Shown one piece after another: positions 1 through 9,790 of a DNA stretch of 34,462 nucleotides. This DNA comes from Sedimentisphaerales bacterium. Its GTDB lineage: Bacteria > Planctomycetota > Phycisphaerae > Sedimentisphaerales > Anaerobacaceae. How positions within the stretch are numbered: the stretch's first letter is position 1; each line of letters begins with the position of its first letter. The notes beneath the pieces are model-generated. The model was not told the DNA's origin and did no database searches. It saw only the letters and a list, made by a program, of their open reading frames with translations. Location of the stretch: contig JANQFY010000362.1 in the NCBI GenBank assembly GCA_028277585.1, forward strand, positions 1 through 34,462, read 5' to 3'. Position numbers and translations under genes: made by a program.

Positions 1-800
1 GAACCGCGCAGCTCTATCGTAACGGGATTCGCGTGTGGGCAGCGAACCTGACCGGTCGCGACGGTGTGATTGCGTTGACCAAGGAAATCGAAGAATCTCA
101 GACGTCTTGGTATGTCCTGCGTGTGGAGGATCAACGGGGCAACTGGGCGATCACGAGCCCGATCTACTTCGAGTCGCCTGCTGCGACACCGACGCCGGCC
201 GAGGCGATCCTGTTGGCGATAAACAACTGTACGCGCTTCGTCGAGTTGCGGCGGGAGTTCTTCGCCCATGTCATTGTGACCGTCTCGGAGGGCGAGACGA
301 TCGAAGCGGTGGAACTGCTTCGTGATGGCCGGGTACAGAAGGTCTTTCCGGTCCATGAGGGCAGTCAGATGCCAAAGAACAAGGTCCCGGTGACGGAACT
401 GCGTGGCGAGTATGAAACGGGATGCGTGTGGCACCCGAGTTCCAGGAAGGCCGTGCATTTCCAGGGAGATTGTCCGGTCAGAGACTCCGGGTGGTATGCC
501 GTGCGCTTGCGGACAGATGCCAGCCGGGTTGTCACCTCCGACAGCGTCCGCTTCGAGGCGGATCACCCGAACAGCAGGACACTTTCCGTGGCCCAACTGA
601 ACGGCCGTGGCAGTTCATTGAAACTCCTGGGATACGGTGAGGAAATCCCCCTTGAGGACATCGAGCTGCCCTCTAAAGGCGATCACTGGTGGTATCCCAA
701 GAACACTTACTGGCAGATGGTCGTTGATTTCGGGCAGGGGACCCGGCGGATGGGCGGTGGTTGGGAGGGAGCCGAAACACTGTTTCGCCCGGCAAACTGA
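1..800 (+). CDS. C-terminal part of a secreted protein, possibly CehA/McbA-type (PHP) metallohydrolase
   Basis: The reading frame is open from the left edge (frame starting at base 3) and ends at a TGA at 798-800, so the start lies outside the window. A GTG at 33 is in frame but has no ribosome binding site, and the coding sequence continues upstream of it. The visible start of the fragment has a short strand-rich stretch with the phrase 'SWYVLRVEDQRGNWAITSPI'. Phrases like this occur at the end of CehA/McbA-type PHP metallohydrolases in planctomycetes. No metal-binding residues are in the visible part, so the enzyme assignment is inference. About 200 further residues, rich in Trp and charged residues, match nothing I recognise. 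The next gene has its own promoter 22 bp downstream. Confidence 0.5.
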   Translation, partial: TAQLYRNGIRVWAANLTGRDGVIALTKEIEESQTSWYVLRVEDQRGNWAITSPIYFESPAATPTPAEAILLAINNCTRFVELRREFFAHVIVTVSEGETIEAVELLRDGRVQKVFPVHEGSQMPKNKVPVTELRGEYETGCVWHPSSRKAVHFQGDCPVRDSGWYAVRLRTDASRVVTSDSVRFEADHPNSRTLSVAQLNGRGSSLKLLGYGEEIPLEDIELPSKGDHWWYPKNTYWQMVVDFGQGTRRMGGGWEGAETLFRPAN

Positions 801-822
801 TCTGGCGAGGCGGCTGTTCGCC

Positions 823-851
823 TTGTTACGGCCAGCGGGATTTGCTAGAAT
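823..851 (+). promoter_or_regulatory. Sigma-70-like promoter of the CotH/lamin-tail gene
   Basis: A -35 TTGTTA (823-828) and a -10 TAGAAT (846-851) are separated by exactly 17 bp. The pair lies just after the preceding stop codon and about 90 bp before the ATG at 941. Confidence 0.55.
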
Positions 852-940
852 GAACTTCGAAAGTTGGACGCCTCGAGTGAGGAGGGGATATTGGTCCACC
901 TGATCGTCGGGGAGCATTCGTCGGAAGGAGTGCGTCGCGT

Positions 941-3900
941 ATGGGTCATTCTACCAAGACATGCCTGTTGCTTTCGAGTTTCGCCGTTGTTTTCGGCGCT
1001 GGTCCGGCGATGGTCGGTGGAGCGGATCTGGTCATTAGCGAGTTCGTGGCGTCGAATGACCGGAGTCTGCGGGACGCCGATGGCGACTCTCCCGATTGGA
1101 TTGAGATCCAGAACACGACGGTCGAAGACATCCCTCTCGACGGCTGGTCGCTGACCGATGATCCGAACGATCTGACCCAATGGGAGTTCCCGGCCGTGTC
1201 CATCCCGCCGGGCGGATTCCTCGTCGTTTTCGCATCGGGCAAGGACCGGCGCGATCCGGAGAGCGAACTCCATACGAACTTCGCTCTGTCCGCTGACGGA
1301 GAGTCCGTCATCCTGGTGGCGCCGGACGAAACAATCGCTCACGCGTATCCTGATTATCCACCTCAGTTCGCCGACATCGCCTATGGAATGACCGGGGCGA
1401 ATGCCGGCCTGCAAACCGAGGCGGTCCTGATTGCTGACGGCGCCGAGGCCAAGGCTTTGATCCCCACCGACGATTCGTTGGGTGTCGATTGGAGATTGGC
1501 AGGGTTCGACGACTCTTCCTGGCTCAGCGGCTTCACGGGGGTGGGCTATGACTACGCGGGGCACGTTGGGCTGGACGTCGGCGCTATGCGGCATGTCAAT
1601 CCCACCGTGTTTGTCCGCATCCCGTTTCATGTTGCCGATGCGGCTTCGGTAGGGCAGTTGATTCTGCGCCTGAAATACGAGGACGGTTTCGTCGCCTATC
1701 TGAACGGCTTCGAAGTGGCGCGGGCCAACGCACCGGCCGGCGAGGACCTACCGTGGAACGCGGCGGCAACCGCCAATCGACCCGATCAAATCGCCGTCGA
1801 GTTCGAGGAGTTCGACATCACGATGTATCGAGACTGGCTCATTCAGGGGGGCAATCTCCTAGCCATTCACGGACTCAACGACGGCGCAACCAGTTCGGAT
1901 CTGCTGCTGACCCCTGAACTCGTGGCGGTCAGCTTCGAGCCGCTGGATATCTCGGGCGTCGTGGAAGGATACCTCCTGCAGCCGAGCCCCGGGGCCCCGA
2001 ATCAGTCGGCGCTGGCGGAGATCGGCCCGGCCCTGCGCGATGTGACGGAGAATCCACCTCCACCGGCGGCGGGTGAGGAGCTTGTGATCACCACCCGGGT
2101 CGTCGAGACACAGGCGCCGTTGCTGGGCATCAGCCTGACCTGGTTGACCGGTTTCGACGTGGAGAGCCGGGTGCCGACGACAGAGACGATTCCCATGGTT
2201 GACGACGGGACCGCCGGGGACGCCACGGCCGGGGATGGGATCTACGCGGCGATCATTCCCGGATGGGCCTACCGACCGGGTGACATGGTTCGTTGGCGCG
2301 TCGACGCGGTCGATGCCGAGGGACGCTTCTCCCGGGCACCGCTGTTTCCCCATCCATACGATTCACCCGAGTACTACGGCACCGTCGCCCAGGATCCTTC
2401 GCTGGATCATCCGTTGCCCGTGATGTACTGGTTCGTGGAGAGAGTCTCGGCCTCGGAGACGCGCAGCGGCACGCGCGGGTCGGTCTTCTTCCTGGATCAG
2501 TTCTACGACAACGTCGACATCCACATTCGCGGGGGCAGCACCTCGGGCGCTCCGAAGAAGCACTTCAAGATTCGCTTCAATCACGGGCACAAGTTTCAGT
2601 ACCGCGAGGGGGCGCCGCGCGTCAATGAGATCAATCTGAACAGCACCTACAGCGACAAGGCGTATCTGCGACAGAATCTGGCGTTCGAGGCCTACGACTG
2701 GTGCGGTTGTCCGGGCAGTGAGTCGTTCCCCGTTCGCGCCCAGCGCAACGGCGAGTTCTACGGCGTGCAGATCTTCATCGAGGAGCCCGAAGAGGAACTG
2801 CTAGAACGCGAAGGGCTCGACCCCGACGGCGCGCTGTACAAGATGTACAATACGTTCAACCCGGGCGGCGGCGCTGAGAAGAAGACGCGCCGTTGGGAGG
2901 GACGTCAGGACCTGGATGATTTCTGCCGCGCCATCAGCTATGCATCCGGAACGACCCGGCACAACAACATCTTCGATCAGGTCGATCTCCCGCGGACGCT
3001 CAATTACCTCGTCGGCACGATCCTGACGCACCAGAACGACCACCCTCACAAGAACCACTATCTCTACCGCGATTCGGACGGTTCGGGGCAGTGGTGCTTC
3101 ATGCCCTGGGACCACGACTTGACGTGGGGCTCCAACTGGACGGGCAGTTCGTATCATGACTACATCTACGCGGCCGACGATCAAGTGCCCGGCAAACCCC
3201 CGACGATCAAACCTTCGCATCCCTTTGTGGGCAAGCAGGACTGCCAGGAATGGAATCGCCACTGGAACCATCTCATCGACGCGCTGCTGAACGACGCGAC
3301 AGTCCGCGAGATGTACCTGCGGCGTCTGCGCACGGTGATGGACGAGTTTCTCAAACCGCCCGGTACGCCGTATGAGGAACTGTTCATCGAGAATCGCATC
3401 GACGAACTCGTCGCCATGATGCTGCCCGACGTGTCGCTCGACTATTCGATCTGGGCCGCTCCCTGGCCCTGGGGCGGGCAGGGGGACTATCCCCCCGATC
3501 AGACATTTCCCTACGCGGTCAGCATTATCAAGGACGATTACCTGGCCGTTCGCCGCACGCATCTTTTCGTGACGCACAACGTCGATCGTGTCGGCAGCTA
3601 CAACATCCCCGGTTCCTATTCGGCCGCTATTCCCAATGCCCAACCGGTCGACGCGACACTCGTCTTCGGGGACTTCGAGTTCAACCCGGCCTCGGGCGAT
3701 CAGGACGAGGAGTTCATTGAGTTGGTCAACCCCAATGCGTACGCCGTCGACATCTCCGGCTGGGAACTGACCGGTGGGGTCGAACACACGTTTCTGCCCG
3801 GCACGGTCATCGCCAGTGGACGCAGTCTCCATGTCACGCCCAGTGCGCGAGCGTTCCTGAACCGATCGACCAGCCCCCGTCGTGGGGAAGGGCGGTTCGT

Positions 3901-4504
3901 TCAGGGCGACTACCGAGGGCATCTCTCCAGTTGGGGCGAGACCGTGACTCTCGCCGACCGGGCCGGTCGGGTGGTGACTGCCCTGGAGTACCCGGGCGCT
4001 CCCAGTGACCAGCAGCGATACTTGCGTGTCTCGGAGATCATGTACAACCCGTCCGAGGGGAGCGTACTCGATAACGATGAATACGAATTCATCGAACTGA
4101 CGAACATCGGGTCGGCGCCTCTGTCACTGGCCGGCGCCAAAATCACCGATGGTGTGCTCTACGCCTTCCCGGACGACTCCTCGCTCGTCCTTCAGCCGGG
4201 TGGCGTTATCGTCGTCGTCAAGAATCGCCAGGCGTTTGCGGAGCGCTATGAGATCGGCGGGATTACCCTCGCGCCCGGGGCGTTCAGGGGCAATCTCAGC
4301 AACGCGGGTGAGACGATCAAACTCGAAGACCTCACCAATAGCACGATTCTTCAGTTCGGGTACAAGGACGGTTGGTACGATGCAACCGATGGCTTGGGCT
4401 TCTCTCTGACGATCGAAGACGCGGCCCATCCGGACCTTAACAGTTGGGACGATGCCGACGCCTGGACCCCCAGCACCGAGCAGGATGGTTCCCCTGGCAT
4501 CTGA
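941..4504 (+). CDS. Secreted CotH-kinase-like protein with three lamin-tail domains
   Basis: This is a 1187-aa exported protein. Residues 1-28 form a signal peptide (hydrophobic core CLLLSSFAVVF, small residues before DLVISE). A lamin-tail domain follows at about 28-150 ('SEFVASNDR', 'DWIEIQN', 'GWSLTDD'), then a beta-sandwich at about 165-345. A CotH-like kinase domain spans about 490-860. It includes 'IHIRGGST', 'KKHFKIRFN' and the late acidic motif PWDHDLTWG at 722-730, with D724 and D726 as likely metal ligands. Two more lamin-tail domains lie at about 905-1030 and 1035-1165, each with an 'EFIELxN' strand. CotH proteins phosphorylate spore-coat or surface proteins in some bacteria, but the substrate here is unknown. 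Start: the ATG at 941 has GGAAGGAG at 923-930, 10 bp upstream. A cell-surface or extracellular role is inferred from domain content. Confidence 0.88.
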   Translation: MGHSTKTCLLLSSFAVVFGAGPAMVGGADLVISEFVASNDRSLRDADGDSPDWIEIQNTTVEDIPLDGWSLTDDPNDLTQWEFPAVSIPPGGFLVVFASGKDRRDPESELHTNFALSADGESVILVAPDETIAHAYPDYPPQFADIAYGMTGANAGLQTEAVLIADGAEAKALIPTDDSLGVDWRLAGFDDSSWLSGFTGVGYDYAGHVGLDVGAMRHVNPTVFVRIPFHVADAASVGQLILRLKYEDGFVAYLNGFEVARANAPAGEDLPWNAAATANRPDQIAVEFEEFDITMYRDWLIQGGNLLAIHGLNDGATSSDLLLTPELVAVSFEPLDISGVVEGYLLQPSPGAPNQSALAEIGPALRDVTENPPPPAAGEELVITTRVVETQAPLLGISLTWLTGFDVESRVPTTETIPMVDDGTAGDATAGDGIYAAIIPGWAYRPGDMVRWRVDAVDAEGRFSRAPLFPHPYDSPEYYGTVAQDPSLDHPLPVMYWFVERVSASETRSGTRGSVFFLDQFYDNVDIHIRGGSTSGAPKKHFKIRFNHGHKFQYREGAPRVNEINLNSTYSDKAYLRQNLAFEAYDWCGCPGSESFPVRAQRNGEFYGVQIFIEEPEEELLEREGLDPDGALYKMYNTFNPGGGAEKKTRRWEGRQDLDDFCRAISYASGTTRHNNIFDQVDLPRTLNYLVGTILTHQNDHPHKNHYLYRDSDGSGQWCFMPWDHDLTWGSNWTGSSYHDYIYAADDQVPGKPPTIKPSHPFVGKQDCQEWNRHWNHLIDALLNDATVREMYLRRLRTVMDEFLKPPGTPYEELFIENRIDELVAMMLPDVSLDYSIWAAPWPWGGQGDYPPDQTFPYAVSIIKDDYLAVRRTHLFVTHNVDRVGSYNIPGSYSAAIPNAQPVDATLVFGDFEFNPASGDQDEEFIELVNPNAYAVDISGWELTGGVEHTFLPGTVIASGRSLHVTPSARAFLNRSTSPRRGEGRFVQGDYRGHLSSWGETVTLADRAGRVVTALEYPGAPSDQQRYLRVSEIMYNPSEGSVLDNDEYEFIELTNIGSAPLSLAGAKITDGVLYAFPDDSSLVLQPGGVIVVVKNRQAFAERYEIGGITLAPGAFRGNLSNAGETIKLEDLTNSTILQFGYKDGWYDATDGLGFSLTIEDAAHPDLNSWDDADAWTPSTEQDGSPGI

Positions 4505-4552
4505 GAAGATCTGAGCGGTCCGGCGAGATCGGAGATATCCGAGAACCACGTC

Positions 4553-4582
4553 TTGGCGGGCAGGGGGTTGGTACGCTATAAT
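4553..4582 (+). promoter_or_regulatory. Sigma-70-like promoter of the HzsA-like/SUMF1 gene
   Basis: A perfect -10 TATAAT (4577-4582) is preceded by TTGGCG (4553-4558) at an 18-bp spacing. It lies about 70 bp upstream of the GTG start at 4654. Confidence 0.55.
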
Positions 4583-4653
4583 CAACAAGGTCGAAGGCCG
4601 GCCGGGGGCTGTGCCGTTGTGTCCAGGTCTGAAGGCAGAGGTGTGCTGATTTC

Positions 4654-7600
4654 GTGGTGAAACCGTCGCCCATCTTCGTTGTTGCGCTCGTTGTTGCGGG
4701 AGGGCTGCTCCTGCCGCCGGGCGGACTTCATGTAACCGAAGGGCAGGAGCTATTCTCGTACCAATCTCGGACGCTGCGGGCGGCGATCGAAGATCTTATT
4801 GAGACCCACGGCCTGCAATACCCCCAAGGCCGAGAGTACCTGCGGCGTCTGGATGAACTGGCCGAATCGCTGGATGCGCGCGATCCCGCCGCGCAGCAGC
4901 AGTTTGAGCGGCTGCGGCGCGAGGCGCTGCTGGCCAATCCGTTGTTGGATTTCGACCGACTGCTGTTCGTCAAGCGCAAGAGCGAGCCCTATGTCCCCTC
5001 GGCCCTGGATAAGAAGATCGGGCTCTCCAACAGTCTCGGCGCGGACCTGGGCTTCCCCTCCAACCACGAATGCAATTCGTCGTTGCCTCGGGAGGGCTAC
5101 GACAATGAGATTGCCGTTCTGTCTCTGCGAGACATGGGCCGCGGGCCGCGCACCCTATACCGACCTGACGCCGACGTCTATGTGGGGGAGATGGACCTGC
5201 ATTGGGATGGGCAGCGACTGCTGTTCACGCAATCCGGCAAGAAGAACTGGAGCGTATGGGAGTTCCGTGCGGACGGAACGGGTTTGCGAGATGTCTCGCG
5301 AATGCCTGACGACGTCGACAGTTTCGACGCGTGCTACTTGCCCAATGGCAAGATCGTATTCGGCTCCACCGCCTCGTATCAAGCCGTCCCCTGTTGGCAC
5401 GGCCGCAAGTGGGTGAGCAATCTGTACCTAATGGACGCCGACGGGGCGAACGTACGCCAGTTGTGCTTCGATCAGGATCATGATTTTCATCCGTGTGTTC
5501 TGGGCAATGGGCAGGTTCTGTTTCACCGTTGGGATTACACGGGGATCAATCACATCTTCATGCGTCAACTGATGGTCATGAATCCGGACGGCACAGGTCA
5601 GCGCGCGGTCTATGGGAGCAATTCGTGGTATCCAAACGCGCTGTACTTCCCGCAACCATTTCCGGGCGAGAGCCACCGGCTGGCCTGTATCCTCGCCGGT
5701 TACCATGGGGTCCACCGGATGGGCCAGTTCGTGCTGGCCGACACGAGCCGGGGTTGGTACGGCGCCGATGGACTCGTGCGGCGGATTTCGGGCAAGGGCG
5801 ATTCCATCAAGCCGAAAGTGCAGGATGCTTTGGTCAACGCCGACTGGCCCAAGTTCCTGCATCCCTATCCGCTCAGTGACAAGCACTTCCTTGTGGCATG
5901 CTGGCCCCATCGCAAAGCGAACTGGGGAATCTACCTGGCGGATGCATTCGACAACCTCCTGCTCCTGTATGAGGAGCCCGGCCATGCTATGTTGGAACCG
6001 ATCCCAATCGCCGAACGACGGAAACCGCCGGCGATTCCGGAGAAGGTCGATCCGAGCCGGGACGATGCGGTGGTCTATTTGCATGATGTCTACGCGGGTC
6101 CGGGACTGGCGGGCGTGCCGCGCGGTACGGTCCAGTCGCTGCGCGTGCTGGCGTATCACTTTGGGTATCGCCACCTGGCGGGGCCGGACAAGATTGGGTA
6201 CGGCGGGCCTTGGGAAGCGATGCGCATCCTGGGTACGGTTCCTTTGGAGGCCGATGGCTCGGTCATGTTCCGTGTTCCAGCCAATACCCCCATCGCCGTT
6301 CAGCCATTGGATGCCGAGGGCAAGGCCGTCCAACTGATGCGGAGTTGGTTCACCGCCATGCCTGGCGAGGTTCTCTCCTGCGTGGGGTGTCATGAGAGCC
6401 CGGCCGAGGCGACCCCTCCGCAACTGGCGACGGCCGCTCAGCGAAGACCCCGTGACATTGAGCCCTGGTACGGTCCGGCCCGCGGATTCGATTTCGCCCG
6501 TGAGGTGCAGCCGGTCCTGAACAAGTATTGCGTGGCCTGTCACGATGGTCGTTCCGGCCGGCCCGATCTTCGCGCCGAAGAACTCGTGCCGGACTACCAG
6601 GGCCTTCGCCTCTCGAAACTGGGTGTCAATCGGTTGCACCCTGCCATGAGTCAAGACACGGACGGCTACCTCAAGTACACACCGGCCTACGATGCTCTGA
6701 TCCCGTATGTCCGCCGGGTTGGCATCGAGGACGACGTCAGCCTGCTCATGCCGGGCGAGTACCATGCGGACACCAGTCCTCTGATCCAAATGTTGCAGCG
6801 CGGTCACCAGGGTGTAGAACTCAATGCCGAGGCCTGGGATCGACTCGTCACCTGGATCGATCTGAACGGCCCTTGCCATGGGACCTGGGGCGACGTGTAT
6901 CCGATTCCGGACGGCGCCCACGAACGACGCATGGCCCTGCGTCGTGCCTATGGTGGTCCGCCGGACGACCCCGAGACGGTTCCGGATCGACAGCCCTTCG
7001 ACGAAACGCCCGTTGAACCGGCATCACCGCCGGCCCCAACGTCGGTCAGGACCGCCTCGCTGTCGGTTGTCGGGGCAAGCCAGGTCGAGAGGATTGTGGA
7101 CCTGGGGCAGGGCGTAACGATGAAGCTCGTGAGGGCGCCGTCCTTCGAGGGCGGACCAGTGTTCTGGATCGGGGCATGCGAAGTCACCAATCGGCAGTTC
7201 CAACTGTTTGACCCGAGCCACGATGCCCGGTACTATCAGAAGCGGCATGTCCGCAGCGATGACAGGGGATTGCCGCTCAATGGACCGAACCAGCCGGCGG
7301 TTCGGGTCTCCTGGGATAGTGCGATGGACTTCTGTCGCTGGCTCTCGGATCGGACGAGGATGGCCTTTACGCTGCCTACGGAGGACCAGTGGGAACACGC
7401 TTGTCGAGCCGGGCGGGTGACGTCGCTTGGCTACGGCGCTCTGGAGGACGATTTTTCTCCGTGGGCCAATGTGGGCGACCTGGCCTTCGCCGGTCTGGCC
7501 ACAGTAGAGAAACGACGCGCATGGGAGAAGGGCAAGGCCCCTCAGATAACAGGAGGCGTCGAACATCTGGCGATGGAAGGAGCGGCCCTGGCCCGATCGG

Positions 7601-7884
7601 ATGCCAGCGACGGCGCTGTGGTGACGGCGGATGTGGGCAGCTATCGACCCAATCCATGGGGCCTCCACGATATGCATGGCAACGCCGCGGAGTGGACGCA
7701 GACGGCTTGCGGAACGGACCACTGGATCGTCAAGGGCGGGTCCTTTTATGATCCGCCGCGGTTCTGTCGTAGCGACCTCCGCGTGGCCTATCCCGCCTGG
7801 CAGCGGGTCTTCAATGTGGGATTCCGCGTTGTCTGCACGGAGACGGACGTTGTCCGTGTCACGCGGGCTCAGAATGGGGAGTGA
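4654..7884 (+). CDS. HzsA-related dihaem c-type cytochrome fused to a SUMF1/FGE-like domain
   Basis: This 1076-aa protein has an N-terminal hydrophobic export signal (about 7-22). A WD-like beta-propeller region of the hydrazine synthase alpha family fills much of the N-terminal half ('LYLMDADGANVRQL', 'NPDGTGQRAVY'). Two haem-binding motifs follow: CVGCH at 576-580 and CVACH at 626-630. A sulfatase-modifying-factor/FGE-like domain occupies about 823-1065 ('ACEVTNRQF', 'LPTEDQWEHACRAG', 'NAAEWT', 'KGGSFYD', 'VGFRVVC'). Of the two catalytic cysteines of classical formylglycine-generating enzyme, the first position appears to be Asp1033 while Cys1038 fits the second, so FGE activity is unlikely. 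HzsA relatives are widespread in planctomycetes outside anammox, and their reaction is unknown. GTG start at 4654 (another GTG at 4657); the ribosome binding site is weak. The gene sits 47 bp before the next cytochrome gene, suggesting co-transcription. Confidence 0.85.
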   Translation: MVKPSPIFVVALVVAGGLLLPPGGLHVTEGQELFSYQSRTLRAAIEDLIETHGLQYPQGREYLRRLDELAESLDARDPAAQQQFERLRREALLANPLLDFDRLLFVKRKSEPYVPSALDKKIGLSNSLGADLGFPSNHECNSSLPREGYDNEIAVLSLRDMGRGPRTLYRPDADVYVGEMDLHWDGQRLLFTQSGKKNWSVWEFRADGTGLRDVSRMPDDVDSFDACYLPNGKIVFGSTASYQAVPCWHGRKWVSNLYLMDADGANVRQLCFDQDHDFHPCVLGNGQVLFHRWDYTGINHIFMRQLMVMNPDGTGQRAVYGSNSWYPNALYFPQPFPGESHRLACILAGYHGVHRMGQFVLADTSRGWYGADGLVRRISGKGDSIKPKVQDALVNADWPKFLHPYPLSDKHFLVACWPHRKANWGIYLADAFDNLLLLYEEPGHAMLEPIPIAERRKPPAIPEKVDPSRDDAVVYLHDVYAGPGLAGVPRGTVQSLRVLAYHFGYRHLAGPDKIGYGGPWEAMRILGTVPLEADGSVMFRVPANTPIAVQPLDAEGKAVQLMRSWFTAMPGEVLSCVGCHESPAEATPPQLATAAQRRPRDIEPWYGPARGFDFAREVQPVLNKYCVACHDGRSGRPDLRAEELVPDYQGLRLSKLGVNRLHPAMSQDTDGYLKYTPAYDALIPYVRRVGIEDDVSLLMPGEYHADTSPLIQMLQRGHQGVELNAEAWDRLVTWIDLNGPCHGTWGDVYPIPDGAHERRMALRRAYGGPPDDPETVPDRQPFDETPVEPASPPAPTSVRTASLSVVGASQVERIVDLGQGVTMKLVRAPSFEGGPVFWIGACEVTNRQFQLFDPSHDARYYQKRHVRSDDRGLPLNGPNQPAVRVSWDSAMDFCRWLSDRTRMAFTLPTEDQWEHACRAGRVTSLGYGALEDDFSPWANVGDLAFAGLATVEKRRAWEKGKAPQITGGVEHLAMEGAALARSDASDGAVVTADVGSYRPNPWGLHDMHGNAAEWTQTACGTDHWIVKGGSFYDPPRFCRSDLRVAYPAWQRVFNVGFRVVCTETDVVRVTRAQNGE

Positions 7885-7931
7885 TGGGGCGATCGAGATA
7901 ACGAGTTGACGGGAAGGCAGGTTCACAGGCT

Positions 7932-9776
7932 ATGATTCTTCATGTGTTGGCAGGTATGATTCTAACGAGTGCGGGGGCTTCAACGGGTTCGGCGTCCCTT
8001 TCTCCCCAGGCGGTTCTGGCAGTCGAGCACCGACAGGAGCTGTATGTTGCTCTGGGTGATGCCCGTCAGATCGGCGTGTACGACGTTGCGAGTGACAGGA
8101 TCGTCCGCACGATCAAGGTCCCGGGCGAACCGACGAGTCTGGCTCTCAGCGGTGGGGGACGATGGCTCTACACCACCTGTGGGCAGGTCGACGGACGCGT
8201 CTGTGTGATCGATACCACCACGGGGCGAACCGTGCGGGACATCCCCGTTGGATACGGTCCTGTCGCAGCTACGCTGGACGCCCGGCGGAGCATTCTGTAT
8301 GTCTGCAATCGGTTCGACAACGACGTCTGGGCGATCGATCCGATTGACGGCGCATGCCTGGGCAAGGCGCCGGTGGTGCGGGAGCCGATCGCGGCGGCGC
8401 TGACGCCCGATGGCAACTGGCTCTATGTCGGGAACCACCTGCCGGCCGGCGCGATTGGCGCCGCCGCCGTGGCCTGCGAGGTCTCTATGATCGATACGGC
8501 GACGATGCGAGTCGCCGCGTCTGTGTTGCTGCCCAACGGCAGCACAGGGCTTCGCGGCATGACGGCTTCGCCCGACGGCAAGTATGTCTACGTCTCGCAT
8601 ATCCTGGCGCGATACACCGTGCCGACGACGCAACTGGATCGAGGCTGGATGAATACGAATGCCCTGAGCATCATCGATGTTCAGGCGCAGAAGGTGCTCG
8701 ATACTGTGCTCCTCGACGATGTCGATCGCGGCGCGGCCAACCCCTGGGGTGTCGCCTGCTCGAATGACGGTAAGACGCTCTTCGTGACCCATGCCGGTAC
8801 GGACGAACTGAGCGTCATCGATGTCGATGGCATGCTGGCCAAGATCAAGGACCATCCGTCCAAGCAGCGTACTGGTCAGCAGGCGGCCAGCGGTAACTCA
8901 TCCTATGGGGGGGCTTCGGTCGCGGCGGTTGCCAATCAACTCAGCTTCCTCAAAGGAGTACGGCAGCGCGTACGTCTGGAGGGCAAGGGACCGCGCGCTC
9001 TGGCGGTGATGGGAGCCAAGGTCTACGTTGCTGAGTGCTTCACCGGGACGATGACGGTGGTCGACACCGCCCCGAAGACGATCGCGACGATGGCTGTGGC
9101 GCTAGGGACGCAGCCGCCGCTGAAAGGGCCGCGGCGTGGGGAGATGCTGTTCAATGACGCGTCGCTCTGCTTTCAGCAGTGGCAGAGTTGCGCAAGTTGC
9201 CATCCCGATGGACGCGTCGATGCGCTGAATTGGGACCTTCTCAACGATGGGATCGGTAATCCCAAGAACACCAAGAACATGCTGCTCGCCCACCAGACGC
9301 CGCCGGCAATGATTACGGGTGTGCGTCCCCATGCCGAGTACGCCGTTCGGTCGGGATTCCGCCACATTCTGTTTGCCGAGTGCAAGGAAGCGGATGCCGT
9401 GGCGATCGACGCCTATCTCAGTGGCCTCCAAGCGGCGCCGAGTCCCCATCTTGTCGAGGGCAAGCTCAGCGCCGCCGCCCGGCGTGGTAAGGCCCTGTTC
9501 CGCAGTGCCGGCTGCGCCGCATGCCATGCGGGGGACTTGCTCACCGATATGCAGAAGTACGATGTGGGTACGGCCGACGGGGTGGATAAGGGCAAGGAGT
9601 TCGACACGCCGTCGCTGGTGGAACTCTGGCGGACGGCGCCCTATCTATACGACGGTCGCGCCGCCACGATTCGCGAGGTCCTGACACGCTACAATCCGAA
9701 TGATCTGCACGGCGTCACGTCGGATCTCAGCGCGGACGAAATCGCGGATCTGGAGGCCTACGTCCTCTCGCAGTAG
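7932..9776 (+). CDS. Secreted YVTN-type beta-propeller fused to a MauG-like dihaem domain
   Basis: The 614-aa product starts with a short signal peptide (about 1-22). A seven-bladed-type propeller (about 25-400) follows, with repeated phrases such as 'YVALGDARQIGVYD', 'YVCNRFDNDVWAID' and 'FVTHAGTDELSVID'. The C-terminal third resembles MauG/dihaem cytochrome c peroxidases. It has two CxxCH sites, CASCH at 420-424 and CAACH at 528-532, and the family's late phrase 'DTPSLVELWRTAPYLYDGRA'. Members transfer electrons or act on peroxide or protein substrates outside the cytoplasm; which applies here is not visible. ATG start at 7932, with a purine-rich GGGAAGGCAGG about 11 bp upstream. It is probably co-transcribed with the HzsA-like gene and ends 14 bp from the convergent response-regulator gene. 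Confidence 0.87.
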   Translation: MILHVLAGMILTSAGASTGSASLSPQAVLAVEHRQELYVALGDARQIGVYDVASDRIVRTIKVPGEPTSLALSGGGRWLYTTCGQVDGRVCVIDTTTGRTVRDIPVGYGPVAATLDARRSILYVCNRFDNDVWAIDPIDGACLGKAPVVREPIAAALTPDGNWLYVGNHLPAGAIGAAAVACEVSMIDTATMRVAASVLLPNGSTGLRGMTASPDGKYVYVSHILARYTVPTTQLDRGWMNTNALSIIDVQAQKVLDTVLLDDVDRGAANPWGVACSNDGKTLFVTHAGTDELSVIDVDGMLAKIKDHPSKQRTGQQAASGNSSYGGASVAAVANQLSFLKGVRQRVRLEGKGPRALAVMGAKVYVAECFTGTMTVVDTAPKTIATMAVALGTQPPLKGPRRGEMLFNDASLCFQQWQSCASCHPDGRVDALNWDLLNDGIGNPKNTKNMLLAHQTPPAMITGVRPHAEYAVRSGFRHILFAECKEADAVAIDAYLSGLQAAPSPHLVEGKLSAAARRGKALFRSAGCAACHAGDLLTDMQKYDVGTADGVDKGKEFDTPSLVELWRTAPYLYDGRAATIREVLTRYNPNDLHGVTSDLSADEIADLEAYVLSQ

Positions 9777-9790
9777 GCGTTGTTCGCCCG

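Noticed and set aside
5428-6921. 497-codon minus-strand frame
   Set aside because: It lies wholly inside the HzsA-like gene and has no family features; high GC explains its length.
4654-7884. Evidence for anammox metabolism
   Set aside because: The protein is only a relative of hydrazine synthase alpha; no hzsB, hzsC or hydrazine dehydrogenase is present, and such relatives occur widely in non-anammox planctomycetes.
9777-9790. Terminator between the convergent cytochrome and response-regulator genes
   Set aside because: Only a 4-bp GGCG/CGCC stem without a T-run, partly overlapping the stop codons.
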